A stretch of DNA of 64,000 bases from Epiperipatus broadwayi. Its lineage: Eukaryota; Onychophora; Udeonychophora; Euonychophora; Peripatidae. Location: assembly GCA_028023455.1 (NCBI GenBank), contig JAQFVV010000206.1:1969361-2033360 (forward strand). Direction: 5' to 3'. The notes beneath the pieces are model-generated. The model had not been told where the DNA came from and did not search any database. It saw nothing but the letters and a program-made list of their open reading frames with translations. The translations under genes and the position numbers were made by a program. This document shows positions 35,736 through 48,517 of the stretch, piece by piece (the stretch's first letter is position 1; each line of letters starts with the position of its first letter).

Positions 35736-37040
35736 ATGTTGTCTATTGAAAGTTTTTCTGATGACCATTCTTCATAAGCATTTGTTCTATGTGAATCTTT
35801 TCTTTTTCCAAATCACTCTGGTTTCTGAACAAACCTTCTTTGCTCTGTTCCATAGTGATAGTACAATTCCTTGTTTAGTGCTTCTTGTATGATTGGATGT
35901 ATATGCCAAGTATTTGCTAATGTGTCTTGGTTTTCTATACACTGTTGTTTTTACTTTGCCCTGAGGGAGTCTTGTCACAAGAACATCCAAGAATGCCAAT
36001 TTTTGTTCTTGTTCTGATTCCATCATGAATTTAATTGTAGGAGATATGTTGCTAATGTGCATCCAGAATGACTGTAATTTTACCTCACCATGTGGCCATA
36101 CCACAAATATATCATCAACATAATGAAGCCACACTTTAGGCAGCCATGAAGTAGTATTTATGATTGTGGTTTCAAGTTCTTCGATGTAAATGTTGCTGAG
36201 CAATGGTGACAGTGATTATCCCATGATCATCTTCTGATTTTGTTGGAAGAAATTCTGAGTTATATTGAAAGTATGTTGTTGTTAGAATGTTAATAATTCC
36301 ATTATATTATCAATAGGTAGAGCTGTTCTAGTTTGTAAACTATTATCATCATATAACCTTTTCCTTACAATAGACAATGCCGCATCACTTGGTATAATTG
36401 TAAACAGACTTTCCACATCAAAGATTACCAATATATTAGTTCTTTCCATTTTAATGTTCCTGACTAATTCTACAAAGTGCTTAGAATTCCTGATGCAAGA
36501 CTGTGTCTGGTATGCCAATGGACTAAGAACTTTGAGAAGAAATCTTGACAAATTTTGACATGATGAATTTCTAGAACTAACAATAGATCTTAATGGAACA
36601 TTGTCTTTATGGATTTTAGGCAGTCCATACAGGTGAGGAATCTTGCTGAAATATGAAGTTAATTTTCTTTTTTCTGAATCACTGAAATACCTGTGATGCT
36701 TCTGGAGTAATGCTTGTAGTTTTACCTCTGTATTTAGAATTAGATTTTTTGCTACTTTTTTGTATTGGCCTGCTGTGAGAAGGCCTTGTATTTTGTTATC
36801 ATAATCAGTTTTATCCATTACAACTGTAGTGTTACCTTTGTCAGCAGGAAGAATGATTATAAATGTATCCTATTTGAGAGATTTAATAGCTTTCCTCTCA
36901 TCACATGAAATGTTTGACTTCTGCTTGTGCACTTGATATCTTTCAAGTGTCCTTTTTATTCTCCAGCATAACTCTGCCACTTCTTCTAGAGTCAAGTTTT
37001 GGGTCACCTTGTCAGTAGCTGCCATTACCCATGACATTAC
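35736..37040 (-). pseudogene. Penelope-like element, RT half
   Basis: From about 37040 downwards the frame shows an N-terminal region, then ILPADKGNTTVVMDKTDYD, a PLE hallmark. It continues (36282-36818) with PHLYGLPKIHKDNVPLRSIV and NILVIFDVESLFTIIP, which holds the motif A Asp. Motif B is hit by a stop near 36215 (MIMG, stop, SLSPLLSN). 35787-36203 has SNIYIEELE, the catalytic HYVDDIFVVW (intact YxDD) and AFLDVLVTRLP. A frame change near 35800 leads into SDLEKEKIHIEQML, where the LTR element interrupts it. The GIY-YIG part is at 23890-24414. Inactivated by stops and the insertion. Confidence 0.88.
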
Positions 37041-40000
37041 TCAAGATGGAAGAAAGTCAAAGGTGCTTTTTATGTCCCTCTACCTTCTCACATACAACCT
37101 TTATATGAAATTACATGCAAGTGGACCTTAAACAAATATAACAAGATAGTGTGCAGTCTGAAATATCATAAATAATCTTCCAAAATATCGAGCAGTCTTC
37201 ACTTTATCTTACATAATCTTCTATTTTAGAATATAGCATAGTTTTAAATAAGTCTTAAAATGAAATATCATAGTGAGTATCTGTAAATATGTGATTATCT
37301 GTTAATGTGATTTAATCTGGGAATCACAATTATATGCATGGCTTTAGTGTATTTCTATAAGTATGAAAATATTCTGGATATCTTTAATGTAAATAATAAA
37401 TGTTGTTGTGAACCCAAGACAATAGCATATAAAAAAATATATAAACAGAAACTAAATTTATTTTAAATAAATAATAAATTGGTTTATTAACAATTCTGAC
37501 AATATAAAATAACAACAAAAAAAATGTACATGAGTTAGGAAATATTGCAAGATCGTGCTGTTACAATTAGGTCTTTTGACTAACAGTATTTGAATAACTC
37601 CTTTGTTCTTACAAATAAACTACTAAGGTTTCTTTTACATAAATTACCCTATTTAATAATTAATAGAGAGTGAACACTGACTAATTTTTTATACAACTCC
37701 ATTCAAATAATTCCCTAAAAATACTTTTGAGTATCCTAAATTTATATGCTTCATATTGAATTAGTATTAACTCAATAAAATATAATTTCACTTTATTTAT
37801 TTTACAATAACATTACAAAATTAGCAACCAGGACTAATAAACTAATCTGCAAGTACTCGATATAATAAGCCAAACACATTTAAGCAATAGCTGGCATATC
37901 CAGAATAAATCTCAAATTATATATAATTATACTCCTGTTGTTTAGAATTATAAACTAATAAATCACTAAATAAGTAAAATGTATGGGCCATTCATCAGCA
38001 GTCATTTGTACATATAAACATAAGAAGTTACTGTCCACATAAGATAAATTACACTAAAATTTAAAATTTAAAAGACTTACACATCCATCAGCAAAAACTC
38101 TGAATGAATACATTGATTATGTAGCATGTGTGGATTGCAATGGCTGGCCATATTCCCACAATTTACATATTTAAAAGTATTAATTGTTGTTGGTTGATTT
38201 GTGGATGACAATAATATCATAACAACACAATGCAGACATTGTTATACCTTTAAGCATTAAAATAACTTAGTGCAACCTGAAGAAACTAAGTCCTTCAAAC
38301 TAACTTATCTTGTCATTACATATCAACAACACAAACAATCTCACCTACCATAGCTTTAAACACATCATGAGTTATAGGCAAACAATATGCTTCACAGATC
38401 TGAACAACATAGCAAACTGTGGTAGCTTCCAAAATACCTACTTCTGAGACAGAAAAGAGGCAGCCTGGACTTTTTCACAGCACCACAGGAAAAACATGGA
38501 AAAACACACTGAAATATATATGATCCTCTTCAGGGATCTAGGTATTTTATAAATATGTTATAATAATCACTGGAAATAAGCACTATGACCTCATGGACCA
38601 GCATAATAAGGATGGGGGATTTATCCACTCCATAAAGCACAATAATAAATAAAATACGGTCTTACTTTGTGAGGCCAAGCAATACTATACCAACAATAAC
38701 AAGATACACACATCACTATAACTAACTAAAGTCACATTCAAAAAATTTTTAATCACAATAAACAATAATCAATATCTGAACCAACAAATGCAATTTTAAG
38801 TCAAACGACTATGAAAACTTAATTCAGAAAATTAAAAGCATATGAAAATATTATGCACAAGTAACAATGCACACATGTATGGAATGTTAAACATCAAAAT
38901 TATTGTAACTAGTGGACACTAATGATAATATGAATAAAATATGAGAATAGTAATTCTCAGAGCATAAAAATATTAACGATTATAATTACTATAGCACTTA
39001 TGCAAAATATAATGGAAAGAAAACTTCCAATAAATGCTTTGTCTGTTTTTCAGATAACTGAGTAAAATACCAAAATCTCCACTGACATAGAACAAATAAA
39101 ATATATATTAGCTTATCAAGCACCTACCAATTGTATAATAAAATATTACCTGAGAATGTGTAGAATATCTGCACATTCTAATAAACCCATTAAGATTAAA
39201 TTTACATAAATTAATTACCTAGCACACATATAATACTAAACAGTATTACATTAAATGTAACAAATTTTCAAAGAAAATATTGCAAAAAAAAATTTTTTTA
39301 ACAAATAAAAAAAAAAACCCTTAAATCATAAATGAGCTTTCTTCACACTGGGCCATCTGTTAAGCACACAAAACATTAATTTGACAGGCAAGTGTTCTGC
39401 GAAGCTTCCAGTCAAAAACATATTATTTTTAAAACATGGCAAAAAATTTCAGAATGAGAAGTATATACAGTTCTTATATCTAAGTTAGTTCTTAATTCTA
39501 AAACATAATTCAAATATCACAAATAATATAAATAAACATAAGACAATAATAAGCCGGCAGCTATAAAAATGACAAACAAAATAACTTATTCAGCTGATAA
39601 AACACTTTTTGGTATCCCACAGGTTTACTTAAATAATTATACAGCTTCATTTTTATTTTTATTTTCTTTAAAGAACATATTTTAGGTATTTTAAAATTTA
39701 TTTGCGTACAATTCTGAGACATTTCCAGGTTATTCTTTAATATTTTTCATAATAAAATTCATAAAATAATTTTGTTAGTAGAGAATAATTCTGTGCATCA
39801 AAATGTCTTTAGAATAACTTCTACCAACTTTACAGCATAGATTTAAACATTAATATTTTTACATTTTCTTTTACTCATGAACTATATTTTTCTAAAATTA
39901 TAAATTGAAGGTTCCAGCAGAGCAAACATTTTAAGACTATTATATCCCTCAAGCATATTATTCCTTTTTATATGCGAAGAACTTTTAAAGACAATTAAAT

Positions 40001-40685
40001 GATATAAGCATTTTTTAAAAAAAAAAAATTATTCTTTAAATAGTTCCAATATTCAATAACCTTAATTATTAAGCAGGCATGTTAATATAATAAAGAAAAC
40101 TCCATTATATTACTTAATAAACAGGTGAATTAATATAATGCATTTTAAACTTTAAAATATACAGCTTATAGTCTTATGCATTTTAATTTTCTTCTTTTAA
40201 AATTTATTGTATTTACAAGGTAACTAAGCAAAATAAGAGCTGGAAAATTGCTCTGCATAATTTTGGTTATAAAATTTATAAATAAATATAACAACTGCTT
40301 ACTGTTAAAACTTATTTCATAGTTAATTTTATTGAAATAGTTAGTAATAATAACAAAATTCCCTTGAAGCATTTTTATAATAATTAAGAAAGCTTAATTG
40401 TAATTCAGTTACTAAAAAGTGAGCGACCTGTTTTTTCTAGCCAAAGTGCATTGTAGATGTGAAGATAATTAATTTTAACTTATAACACTTTTGAAAGAAA
40501 ATAAAAATCATAAAAAACCAAATTAATACTTTACAAATTTAACTTGTGCCAGAGATTCAAGCCAGACCAGAAGAACCAGAAGAAAAGATATGAGCAAATG
40601 AACAATGAACAATTTAAACCAACCAAACTTCTCTTTGTATAGTATTTTTAATTACCCCCCCCCTTTTTAGCTATCAATTTTTTAC
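37041..40685. other. AT-rich DNA without recognisable features
   Basis: Upstream of the PLE. I looked for a terminal repeat or hammerhead segment linked to the PLE start and saw none. No open frame with recognisable content. Confidence 0.4.
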
Positions 40686-40697
40686 AAATACACAATA

Positions 40698-41682
40698 ATA
40701 ACGTGAAAGCTAAACACCTTCAAACAGATACCCTTTAAACATGCTTACGTGACAGCCAATCAGATGGAATAATGACATCACATGGGACTCTCAATTCTAA
40801 AACACAAGCCAGAACTATTAGAAAAAGATGGAACCCATCTTAATCTATGCCTCAATTTTATTTAAATAAGCCAGACTCAAGCATTTTGAACTAAGAGTGT
40901 GAAGCTTAAATACCTTCACATTTAATCCACTAAATATTATATATATAAATTAACAACACAAAATCATCCGATTTACAACGAAGCAATATTTTAAATCTAA
41001 TGAAATGATATTAATAAATGTAAATATATCAAATTTAAGCGTAAACAGATAATATTATAATAACGTGAAAGCTAAACACCTTCAAACAGATACGCTTTAA
41101 ACATGCTTACGTGACAGCCAATCAGATGGAATAATGACATCACATGGGACTCTCAATTCTAAAACACAAGCCAGAACTATTAGAAAAAGATGGGACCCAT
41201 CTTAATCTATGCCTCAATTTTATTTAAATAAGCCAGACTCAAGCATTTTGAACTAAGAGTGTGAAGCTTAAATACCTTCACATTTAATCCACTAAATATT
41301 ATGTATATAAATTAACAATGCAAAATCATTTCATTAGATTTAAAATATTGCTTCGTTGTAAATCGGATGATTTCATGTTGCTAATTTATATATATAATAT
41401 TTAGTGGATTAAATGTGAAGGTATTTAAGCTTCACACTCTTAGTTCAAAATGCTTGAGTCTGGCTTATTTAAATAAAATTGAGGCATAGATTAAGATGGG
41501 TCCCATCTTTTTCTAATAGTTCTGGCTTGTGTTTTAGAATTGAGAGTCCCATGTGATGTCATTATTCCATCTGATTGGCTGTCACGTAAGCATGTTTAAA
41601 GCGTATCTATTTGAAGGTGTTTAGCTTTCACATTATTATAATATTATCTGTTTACACATAAATTTGATATATTTACATTTAT
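40698..41682. mobile_element. Family C palindromic insertion, 985 bp
   Basis: Flanked by the 12-bp direct repeat AAATACACAATA (40686-40697 and 41683-41694). It contains three copies of a unit with ACGTGAAAGCTAAACACC, ACGTGACAGCCAATC and TGTGAAGCTTAAATACC. The order is a 5'-truncated copy (40698-40962), a full copy in the same orientation (41010-41324) and an inverted full copy (41372-41682). The copies are separated by one 47-bp spacer in opposite orientations (40963-41009 and 41325-41371). No hammerhead core and no coding sequence seen. Mobile by its duplication; class unknown, PLE-related by analogy only. Confidence 0.75.
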
Positions 41683-41694
41683 AAATACACAATA

Positions 41695-42574
41695 AATACA
41701 GTTATTTTTACCATTTATTTTTTAGAACTCAATCATAAGTCAAGTCAATCAATTGATGACATCTTATTAATCTAGATATTTCAAAAATGACATGTGATTT
41801 AATTAATGAATTTAATTTAGAAGAAATTTAATAAAGTTTTTTTTATAAAAAATATTATATAAAAGAAAATAATCACCTGATTGAAATACCCTAGGATATT
41901 TATTTATTAAAGTTTAAATTTATAACTGTTTTATTATTAACTACTCCAACCAATATTATAATTATTTATTCATAAATTTTTTTAATGAGTTTAAATGACT
42001 CAAAATAAAACCATTTAATTAATTATAAAACATAATTGCCCTGCATTCACACACCTAGACTTACATGTATGAACAAGCAAATGATGTTCTAAACTTTAAC
42101 TGAATCTATTAACTACTTTTTAAATAACTAATTATAACTTATAATAATTGTCAAATAAAAATATTTAAAGAGATTAAATACTAAAGTAGCTTTAATAGAC
42201 TTTAAAGCTGACCTATTAAAAATTCAACTATTAGTTAACTAATTTTCAAACTTAAAAAGCTGACTTTAAACTAATTTTAACATTCCCTATTCTATTTTGT
42301 CATATGATTTTAATTATAATACTATTAAAAATGTTATCTCTTGGCATAAATAACAAGACAATACTATTATTTTAATAATAACTAACATCCCTTCCAAGAA
42401 ATATAAATTATTATATCTGTAATAATTACAAAGATATGTCTACTTTGTCATAAGCTATATTAAAATGTTATATATAACACAATTATTAGTTATTTTATAT
42501 TTCATTGATTAGTTAACTATTTTTTTAAAAAAATTAAATAATTATGTAAAATTGTTAAGCTAAGCTAAGATAAG
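41695..42574. other. AT-rich DNA without recognisable features
   Basis: No open frame or repeat recognised. Confidence 0.4.
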
Positions 42575-43060
42575 CAATGGGAGCAAGTGTGCAAACACTT
42601 GGCTACTATATATATAAAAATAAGAGCGTGCTAATAACTCTAAACAAGCTTTTTTTTTTTTTTATTTATGATAAATGCTACTACAAGAGAAGGCATTCAA
42701 ATCATTTTTATCTTGGATTGTCCCCATCCCCAGACCGGTTTCGACCTATGGGTCTCTTCAGTGAGGAGTTGGGACATTAGATCTAAAAAAACCAACTCAA
42801 GCAAAGCATTTATCTAAAAGATAATTGTTAGAAGAAGATCTGAAACTTTTAGACATCTATATGTCTTTAAAGTCAGCTCTCCAATTGAAAAAATCATATG
42901 GGCCTGAACTTAATTCAGATACTCCATATATTAGTAGGCTTAGCTCTTTAATTTAGCTAAAGCCACAACAGCAAAATAATAATAGTAATAATAACAAGTC
43001 AGATGTCACATGACTTATATATAGCTTGCACTTACAAATATGTATATATATATATATATA
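42575..43060. repeat. Single A-type repeat unit with intact hammerhead
   Basis: One unit of the family seen at 1-1030 and 12036-13640. It has AACAAGC before the ribozyme, GATCTAAAAAAACCAACTC after it, then AGATCTGAAAC, CATATGGGCCTGAACT, CCATATATTAGTAGGC and GCTTGCACTTACAAATATG, ending in a short TA run near 43040-43060. It is a solitary copy; target duplication not resolved. Confidence 0.75.
42719..42776 (-). ncRNA. Hammerhead ribozyme, type I, apparently intact
   Basis: Read on the minus strand: outer stem I UGUCCC/GGGACA, an internal loop, and inner stem I UCCUCA/UGGGGA with one G-U pair. Then core CUGAAGA (CUGANGA with A at position 7) and stem II GACC/GGUC closed by loop CAUA. Then GAAA, stem III half ACCGGU and cleavage triplet GUC. 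All invariant core bases, the G-C pair at the base of stem II and the A-U pair at the base of stem III are present. Stem III has no loop; ACCGGU is self-complementary, so it would pair between two RNAs or two tandem units. This dimer design is known for hammerheads of Penelope-like elements and retrozymes. The RNA self-cleaves after the GUC. Inactive or weak as a monomer by inference. Confidence 0.87.
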
Positions 43061-46000
43061 GTAACAGAAATAATAATAAAAATTTATTAATTAAAATACA
43101 TTTATAATCTGCACCATTTGTAACAGTAAGATAATAATTTGTAACAGACTAAATAATAATGTAATGATAAAAAAGGCTGAGGATTATAAAATATATAAAT
43201 GAGTGAGTTAATAAAATGATAGTTGCTATTATTTAAAAACTAAACAGGATATGCTCCAGCGGTTCATCATTTGTAACCGAATAAAATTAAATGCGAAATG
43301 AATTTACTATGTTAGCTAAAATACAATTTATAATTAAATAAGGATGACACTAATATATAAATAAGAACATATACATATCATGCTCTATTTGGGTGTCTAT
43401 TTATAATTAATTAAATATAACATTATAGCCCATTTACAACTATCCTAAACATTAATTCTGTCATGCTAATAATGAAATAAATAAATTATCCCATTTTCAA
43501 CACATAAAATAACAAAATTAAAATTAAAACTATCATCATTAAAGATTTAAAATATTTCAATATTGGGGAGTCATTTGACCAATAAAATATACTAGCCATT
43601 GTCATCAGATAAACTAATATTAGATATAGCAACTGAATATAATTGCTATGAAATCCTTGGAGTGCATTATGCTTAACTCCAATAATAGGTTCTTTTAACC
43701 AAGAATTCTTCTCATTCCTCTTTCCATGTATATACGACCATTCATGGTCACACGCACACACACACCGGTGCTATTTATGACAGCCCACAAAATTATTATA
43801 TAAAATTAATAAGTTGGAAAAGGAACTGGATCACTTTTATTCAATTTAGCTGAGTACATGTGTTTTCCACGAGTGCCACTAGATTGTTCTAAATCTATAT
43901 AAATATTATCTGTGCATAGTGTACTGAGTTCAAACCCATTCGGTACATTTTTTACTACACATGACTTGGATGACTAATAAAAAAAATGACATTCTTATAT
44001 TTTATGTCAATAAAATTATAAGATCCCAATATCACAAAATTTATATATCCAAGACTCTTATAGACATTACTAGCTCAGTTTACATATATTGATGAACAGA
44101 TGCAAAAATACTCTCCTTCATGGCTTCCAAACACACATAGTGAAGACCATTACTTAAGTAGATGGTCATGAAACTAGTTACTTAACTTAATTATTTATTA
44201 TAATATAAAGATGATGATGATAATAATACCAGCCCTAGCTTTATAATGAAGTCACAACAATAAATTTATCTTTATAAGCATATAGGCATTTTTTTAAAAT
44301 CATCCTATGTTAAACTGGGATTTAATAACACAAGTGATGATGAATGGTCATCACGAATATCCCCACATGATATTCAACTTTCTATAAACCCCCTTTTTTA
44401 CCAAACATATTAATTATGTTAAAGATTGGATTCAATGATTATTATTCATCAAATCAATGATGATGGTGATCATAACTCATGTACAGTACTGTGTTTAAAT
44501 GGTGTTTTAATCAATAATAGTATATCCATCCTTGATGAAGATGATCAAAACTCATGGGCACAACATAATTTTAGCTTTCTATTATTAACCTATAATTATT
44601 AAAACTTGGTTAGACCTCAAGCATAATCCTTAAATGTAAATCAATATTCTAGCTTGCTTAACATTTTGCGAGTGATGCTTAATATTTGCAAGTGATGATA
44701 ATTTAAAATGATAGAATCAAGACAAGAATAACCATATTTTTAATAATAACTCGGAAACCAATTAAGAGATATAATTATATTTACTAATATTATTATTCTT
44801 TCTTTTCTTTTTTTTTAAAGCAAATTTACTAATTATACAATTGACTCTATTATTATATTAATTAAATATAGAATTAATACAAAATTTTATATACGCATAA
44901 CCAAATAAATTTAATATACAAGTGTGTCATTATTTCTTTTTTTTTTTTTTAAATAAGCTGGCTTAAACTGATATTAAAAAAAAACATTCTATAAATGCTC
45001 ATTCAAAATTTTCACTACTTATATGTCATAAAAGCAACTTACATTTAGGTAATGTGTGTGTTTTTTCTCATTTTCATTCATATGTTAAGCCCTGCTCTTC
45101 AATTTCCTATATTTAAACTAATTATGCATAACCTATTCTTTTCACATGCTATAATATGTGGACATATATATTACATTAAAATGTATTCCTTTATATTAGG
45201 GATGGATACATAAATCACATATATATATATATATAAAAAAAAAATATTGCAACCTTGTGCAAAAATAAATAACGATAAAAAAAAAACATCGTCAAGCATA
45301 TATTGAGAGGTTGAACAACAATAATAAAAAAAACATTTTAGTATTACAATATATAATAATAATAAATCAAAATAATAATAAAAAAACTGTTTAATGAATT
45401 TAAACTGTGTGTGTATTGCCATGTATTATGAAGAATAACATAATCAATGAATAAACTCTTAATGTTTTCTGTATCAAAAGAAAAAATAAAATACTTTGAT
45501 TTTATAAATTAAAGTTTACTTTTAATAAGTAAGAACAAAAGATTTGTTAATGAAAGTTCAAAGTTACTCGATTATTTTCACTTCTTATAAATGTTCCAGG
45601 TTTGAATTTTCAGACCACTTGCCTCATGTATAGCTTCAACAGGTTGATTTGCTTATTTCTACCATTTAAAAAGAAAAGTTCTTGTTGGTACTTTTAAGAT
45701 AAATATGAATTGGTTGACTTGCCTGTTTCCAATTTTAAAAAAAAATCATTGTAGACACTTTAGATAAATGTCAAGAAAACTTTAAAAAAAATTGATTTAT
45801 AGCTTAATCAAACCTGGTTATATATTTGGCTTTCATACATTTTCTTTTTTTTCTTCTTCTCCTCTTTTCAAAGATGATGATCAGATGACATCTGTGGCTG
45901 GTTTTAAATTTGACCATTCTTTTAGTTACTATTGACTGGTATATGAGTCCACAGTAGATTAGTGATTTAACCCATTCTGTCAGATTTCAAGGAGCAGAAA

Positions 46001-46812
46001 CAGTGGATTTTAACACAGCATCCTGATTATTTCCTTCATAACCAAAATATTTATTAATACCATTTTTATAGAATTTCAGTAACTTCCTCAAAAAAATTCA
46101 ATTTTGTTCCATTTCTTTATATTAATCTTGCTGGGAGCTGCTTTATATATATGCACATCTTCTTCTGTATTTACTTTAAAACAAGAGTCACTTTTCTTCT
46201 TTAAATTTATAAAGAGAGTAATAAAAAAAATCAAACAACTCCTTCTGAGTTTAAAAACAAACTTTAGCTGCTTATTTCTTTTAGTTTAAAAGAATTGCCT
46301 ATTCATAACATTATTAACTGATTGCCATTCTTAAAAAAATGGTTATGTGATTGCCTTCAAAACTGCATTTTGTTCAGTGATTCTCCTTCTTAAAATTATT
46401 AAAACTGAATGCTTTTTTTTAAAAACTGCATCTTAATGATTACATCTCTTTTCTTTTACCAGTAATAAAAACTGACTGCCTTTTTTTTTAAAAAAAAAAC
46501 TACATCTTGCCAGGCACTCACTTCAAAACAAAAACTGAACTGACCCCTAAATATTGTTTCACTCATTTTTATATCTCGAATTTCTGATCAAAGAAACTAA
46601 AATCTCCCAACAAAAATAACTGTGACTTGAGATAGCAATAAATCTCACCCAGACGATTTTAAGTCATTAACAAAAAAAAAGATTAACAATTATTTATCCC
46701 ATCAAAGCATCTCTTTTTCTGAGACAATCTAAGATAATCTAAGATGCAGATTACATAAAAAAAAAAACAGTTCATAATCGACAGTCCTTAGAAATATGTG
46801 TAAAAGTGTTTT
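43061..46812. other. AT-rich DNA with weak local repeats
   Basis: No defensible gene. At about 46290-46540 a loosely repeated motif of roughly 70 bp recurs (AAACTGCAT, GATT, CTTTTAC or similar, AAAACTGA). The frame at 43486-43761 (minus) predicts a hydrophobic C-terminus but no recognisable family. Confidence 0.4.
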
Positions 46813-47367
46813 GTGCTGAGCTGATATTTTAAGTCAGCACATATATATATATATATATATATAAGCTCACATATTTATAATTTCATCATAGATATTTTCT
46901 GAAGTTAAATAGTTTGTAAAATAAAAATTAACAAAGGATTTTAATTTAATGGGAAGGGTAAAATCTTAAACTTTTATTTTTGCTATAGATTTGAGCAAAA
47001 ATTTAAAAAAAAAAAAAAAAGAAAAAAGATAAAATATAATTTATTGTCAAAAATGTTAAAAGTGTTTAATTAAAAGGAAGAAAACTCGAGAGATAAAAGG
47101 GTGGGGGAAAAAAACAAAATTAGATTGTTGGTAGTAATTAGACTCTATTGTTGAAACTTTCACAAACTAAAAGTATTTGGTTAATAATTGCTGTTACGCT
47201 AATTAAAAAGAAAAAAAAAAGATAAGAGAAAGAGAGATAAAATTGCTTTCAGAGTAAGTCAGTTGACTTGAGAGACCAGCAAGGACAAAAAAAAAAGGAG
47301 AGAAGCTGTGCTCCGAATCAAAAATTATTATAGAAATTTATTTTGCGGACTCTTTTCAAATGCATAG

Positions 47368-47592
47368 CGGCTAAAGCTATCAAAACCTTCCCCTTTGGGG
47401 AATTGGCCACCACTCCATCTGAATGAAGCTACCGAAAGAGTCAAGGAATGGAAAGAAATGTATATTCCTAGCCGGACAACCAAAGGAACACCCATGGACA
47501 CACAAGAATTCTCATATACAAGGACAAAGGCACGACGAATGGAATGTGAATCTATGAAAGTCAGGCCACTTCGCTCTGATCGATCAGGGTAA
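47368..47592 (+). other. Open frame in the U3 part of the element 2 LTR
   Basis: Open from about 47368 and without an early ATG (the first in-frame ATG is near residue 29). It encodes GNWPPLHLNEATERVKEW and a basic C-terminus. It recurs at 53021-53209 in the 3' LTR, with several replacements in the shared part. It ends near a GGGTAATT word that could be a splice donor. No family recognised. The replacements argue against selection since insertion, as expected in a dead copy. Confidence 0.3.
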
Positions 47593-47829
47593 TTATAAAC
47601 TTTTCAATTAATGGGAACTTTAGTTAAAGCGTAATAGAACTTTATCTTTGATTTATTTTTCATTTATTATATTTGTTACGAATGTTTCAACAATAGAGGT
47701 GGGGAAATAAATTTATTTAATATTGTACACTATGTTAATTCTCGTTAAATATGTTTATGAAATATTGGTATGACTGTATATTAAATTATTTAATATCTGT
47801 TCGATCTAGAGGGTAACAACAGGGTGGGG

Positions 47830-47836
47830 TATAAAA
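47830..47836 (+). promoter_or_regulatory. TATA box in the 5' LTR of element 2
   Basis: TATAAAA within GGGGTATAAAAGTGCG, the only strong TATA box of the LTR in a locally GC-richer setting. A polyadenylation signal AATAAA follows at 47972-47977. The R region would then run from about 47860 to about 48000. The copy in the 3' LTR is at 53460-53466, with AATAAA at 53602-53607. Confidence 0.65.
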
Positions 47837-48493
47837 GTGCGCTGCCAGGCAACAGAGAACCTTAGGGTGTTACTTGCTCATTAGCAGAAAATAAGGGAAG
47901 TGTTGAAAGTATAAGAAAATGAAAGACACTTATACATTCATTTTAAGTTTTTGCAAGTTATTTATTTATCAAATAAAGTGGGGTTTAAAAATAAACTTCA
48001 GGAAAGATTATATACTATAAGTCGCCTTTGTATACACGCCTGCTAGAATCCGCAGTGTTAGTGTCGGCGCAAGTAAATCCATGGTAGATATTTGGGAAGA
48101 ATACTTAGAAAGTTAACAGTTGGAGAATCAGAAATTGTAAGTCAGTTCTCTTTGGATCGGGCAGAAATATAATGTTATTAATAATAATAATAATAATAAA
48201 GGAAAGTAATTTTTTTGTATCCAACGTATATTTGAATTCTTTAATTATTTATAATAATTAGTTAGTGTCCTTAAGTGAAAACCCCTGTCAGATTATAAAC
48301 AAAATTTGTAATCGGTGAATCGCCATTCGAAAATAAATAAGACCAAGTTTACGTAAAGCTTCGTGGCCAGGTTCCAAGAGAGAAATCCTTGGTGGCGCCC
48401 TTGGTGGCGATTCTAATAATTAAGATTCAGTTATTAGGGGAAGGAAAAAAATTGTAGTGTCACAGAGGAGGTTAGAGGAGGAAAGTTAGAAAA

Positions 48494-48517
48494 TGGCGCT
48501 TCCAATGTGTCGGGCTC
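48494..48517 (+). other. Possible tRNA-Lys primer-binding site, element 2
   Basis: TGGCGCTTCCAATGTG followed by TCGGGCTC, about 29 bases after the LTR. The pattern loosely matches the invertebrate tRNA-Lys complement TGGCGCCCAACGTGGGG and aligns with the equivalent place in element 1. Its distance from the LTR and its mismatches make it uncertain. Confidence 0.35.

Larger units (their letters stand above)
46817..48464 (+). repeat. 5' LTR of retrotransposon 2
   Basis: Matches 52439-54097 end to end. Length differences lie in the TA run near the start, A runs and an (AAT)n tract near 48177-48200. Near its right end two GGTGGCG words flank a GCCCTTGG. An open frame (about 47368-47592) lies upstream of the TATA box. 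Confidence 0.94.

Noticed and set aside
43486-43761. 91-residue minus-strand frame with hydrophobic segments
   Set aside because: AT-rich DNA favours Ile, Leu, Phe and Tyr codons, so membrane-like stretches arise by chance. No start context, splice support or family match could be seen.
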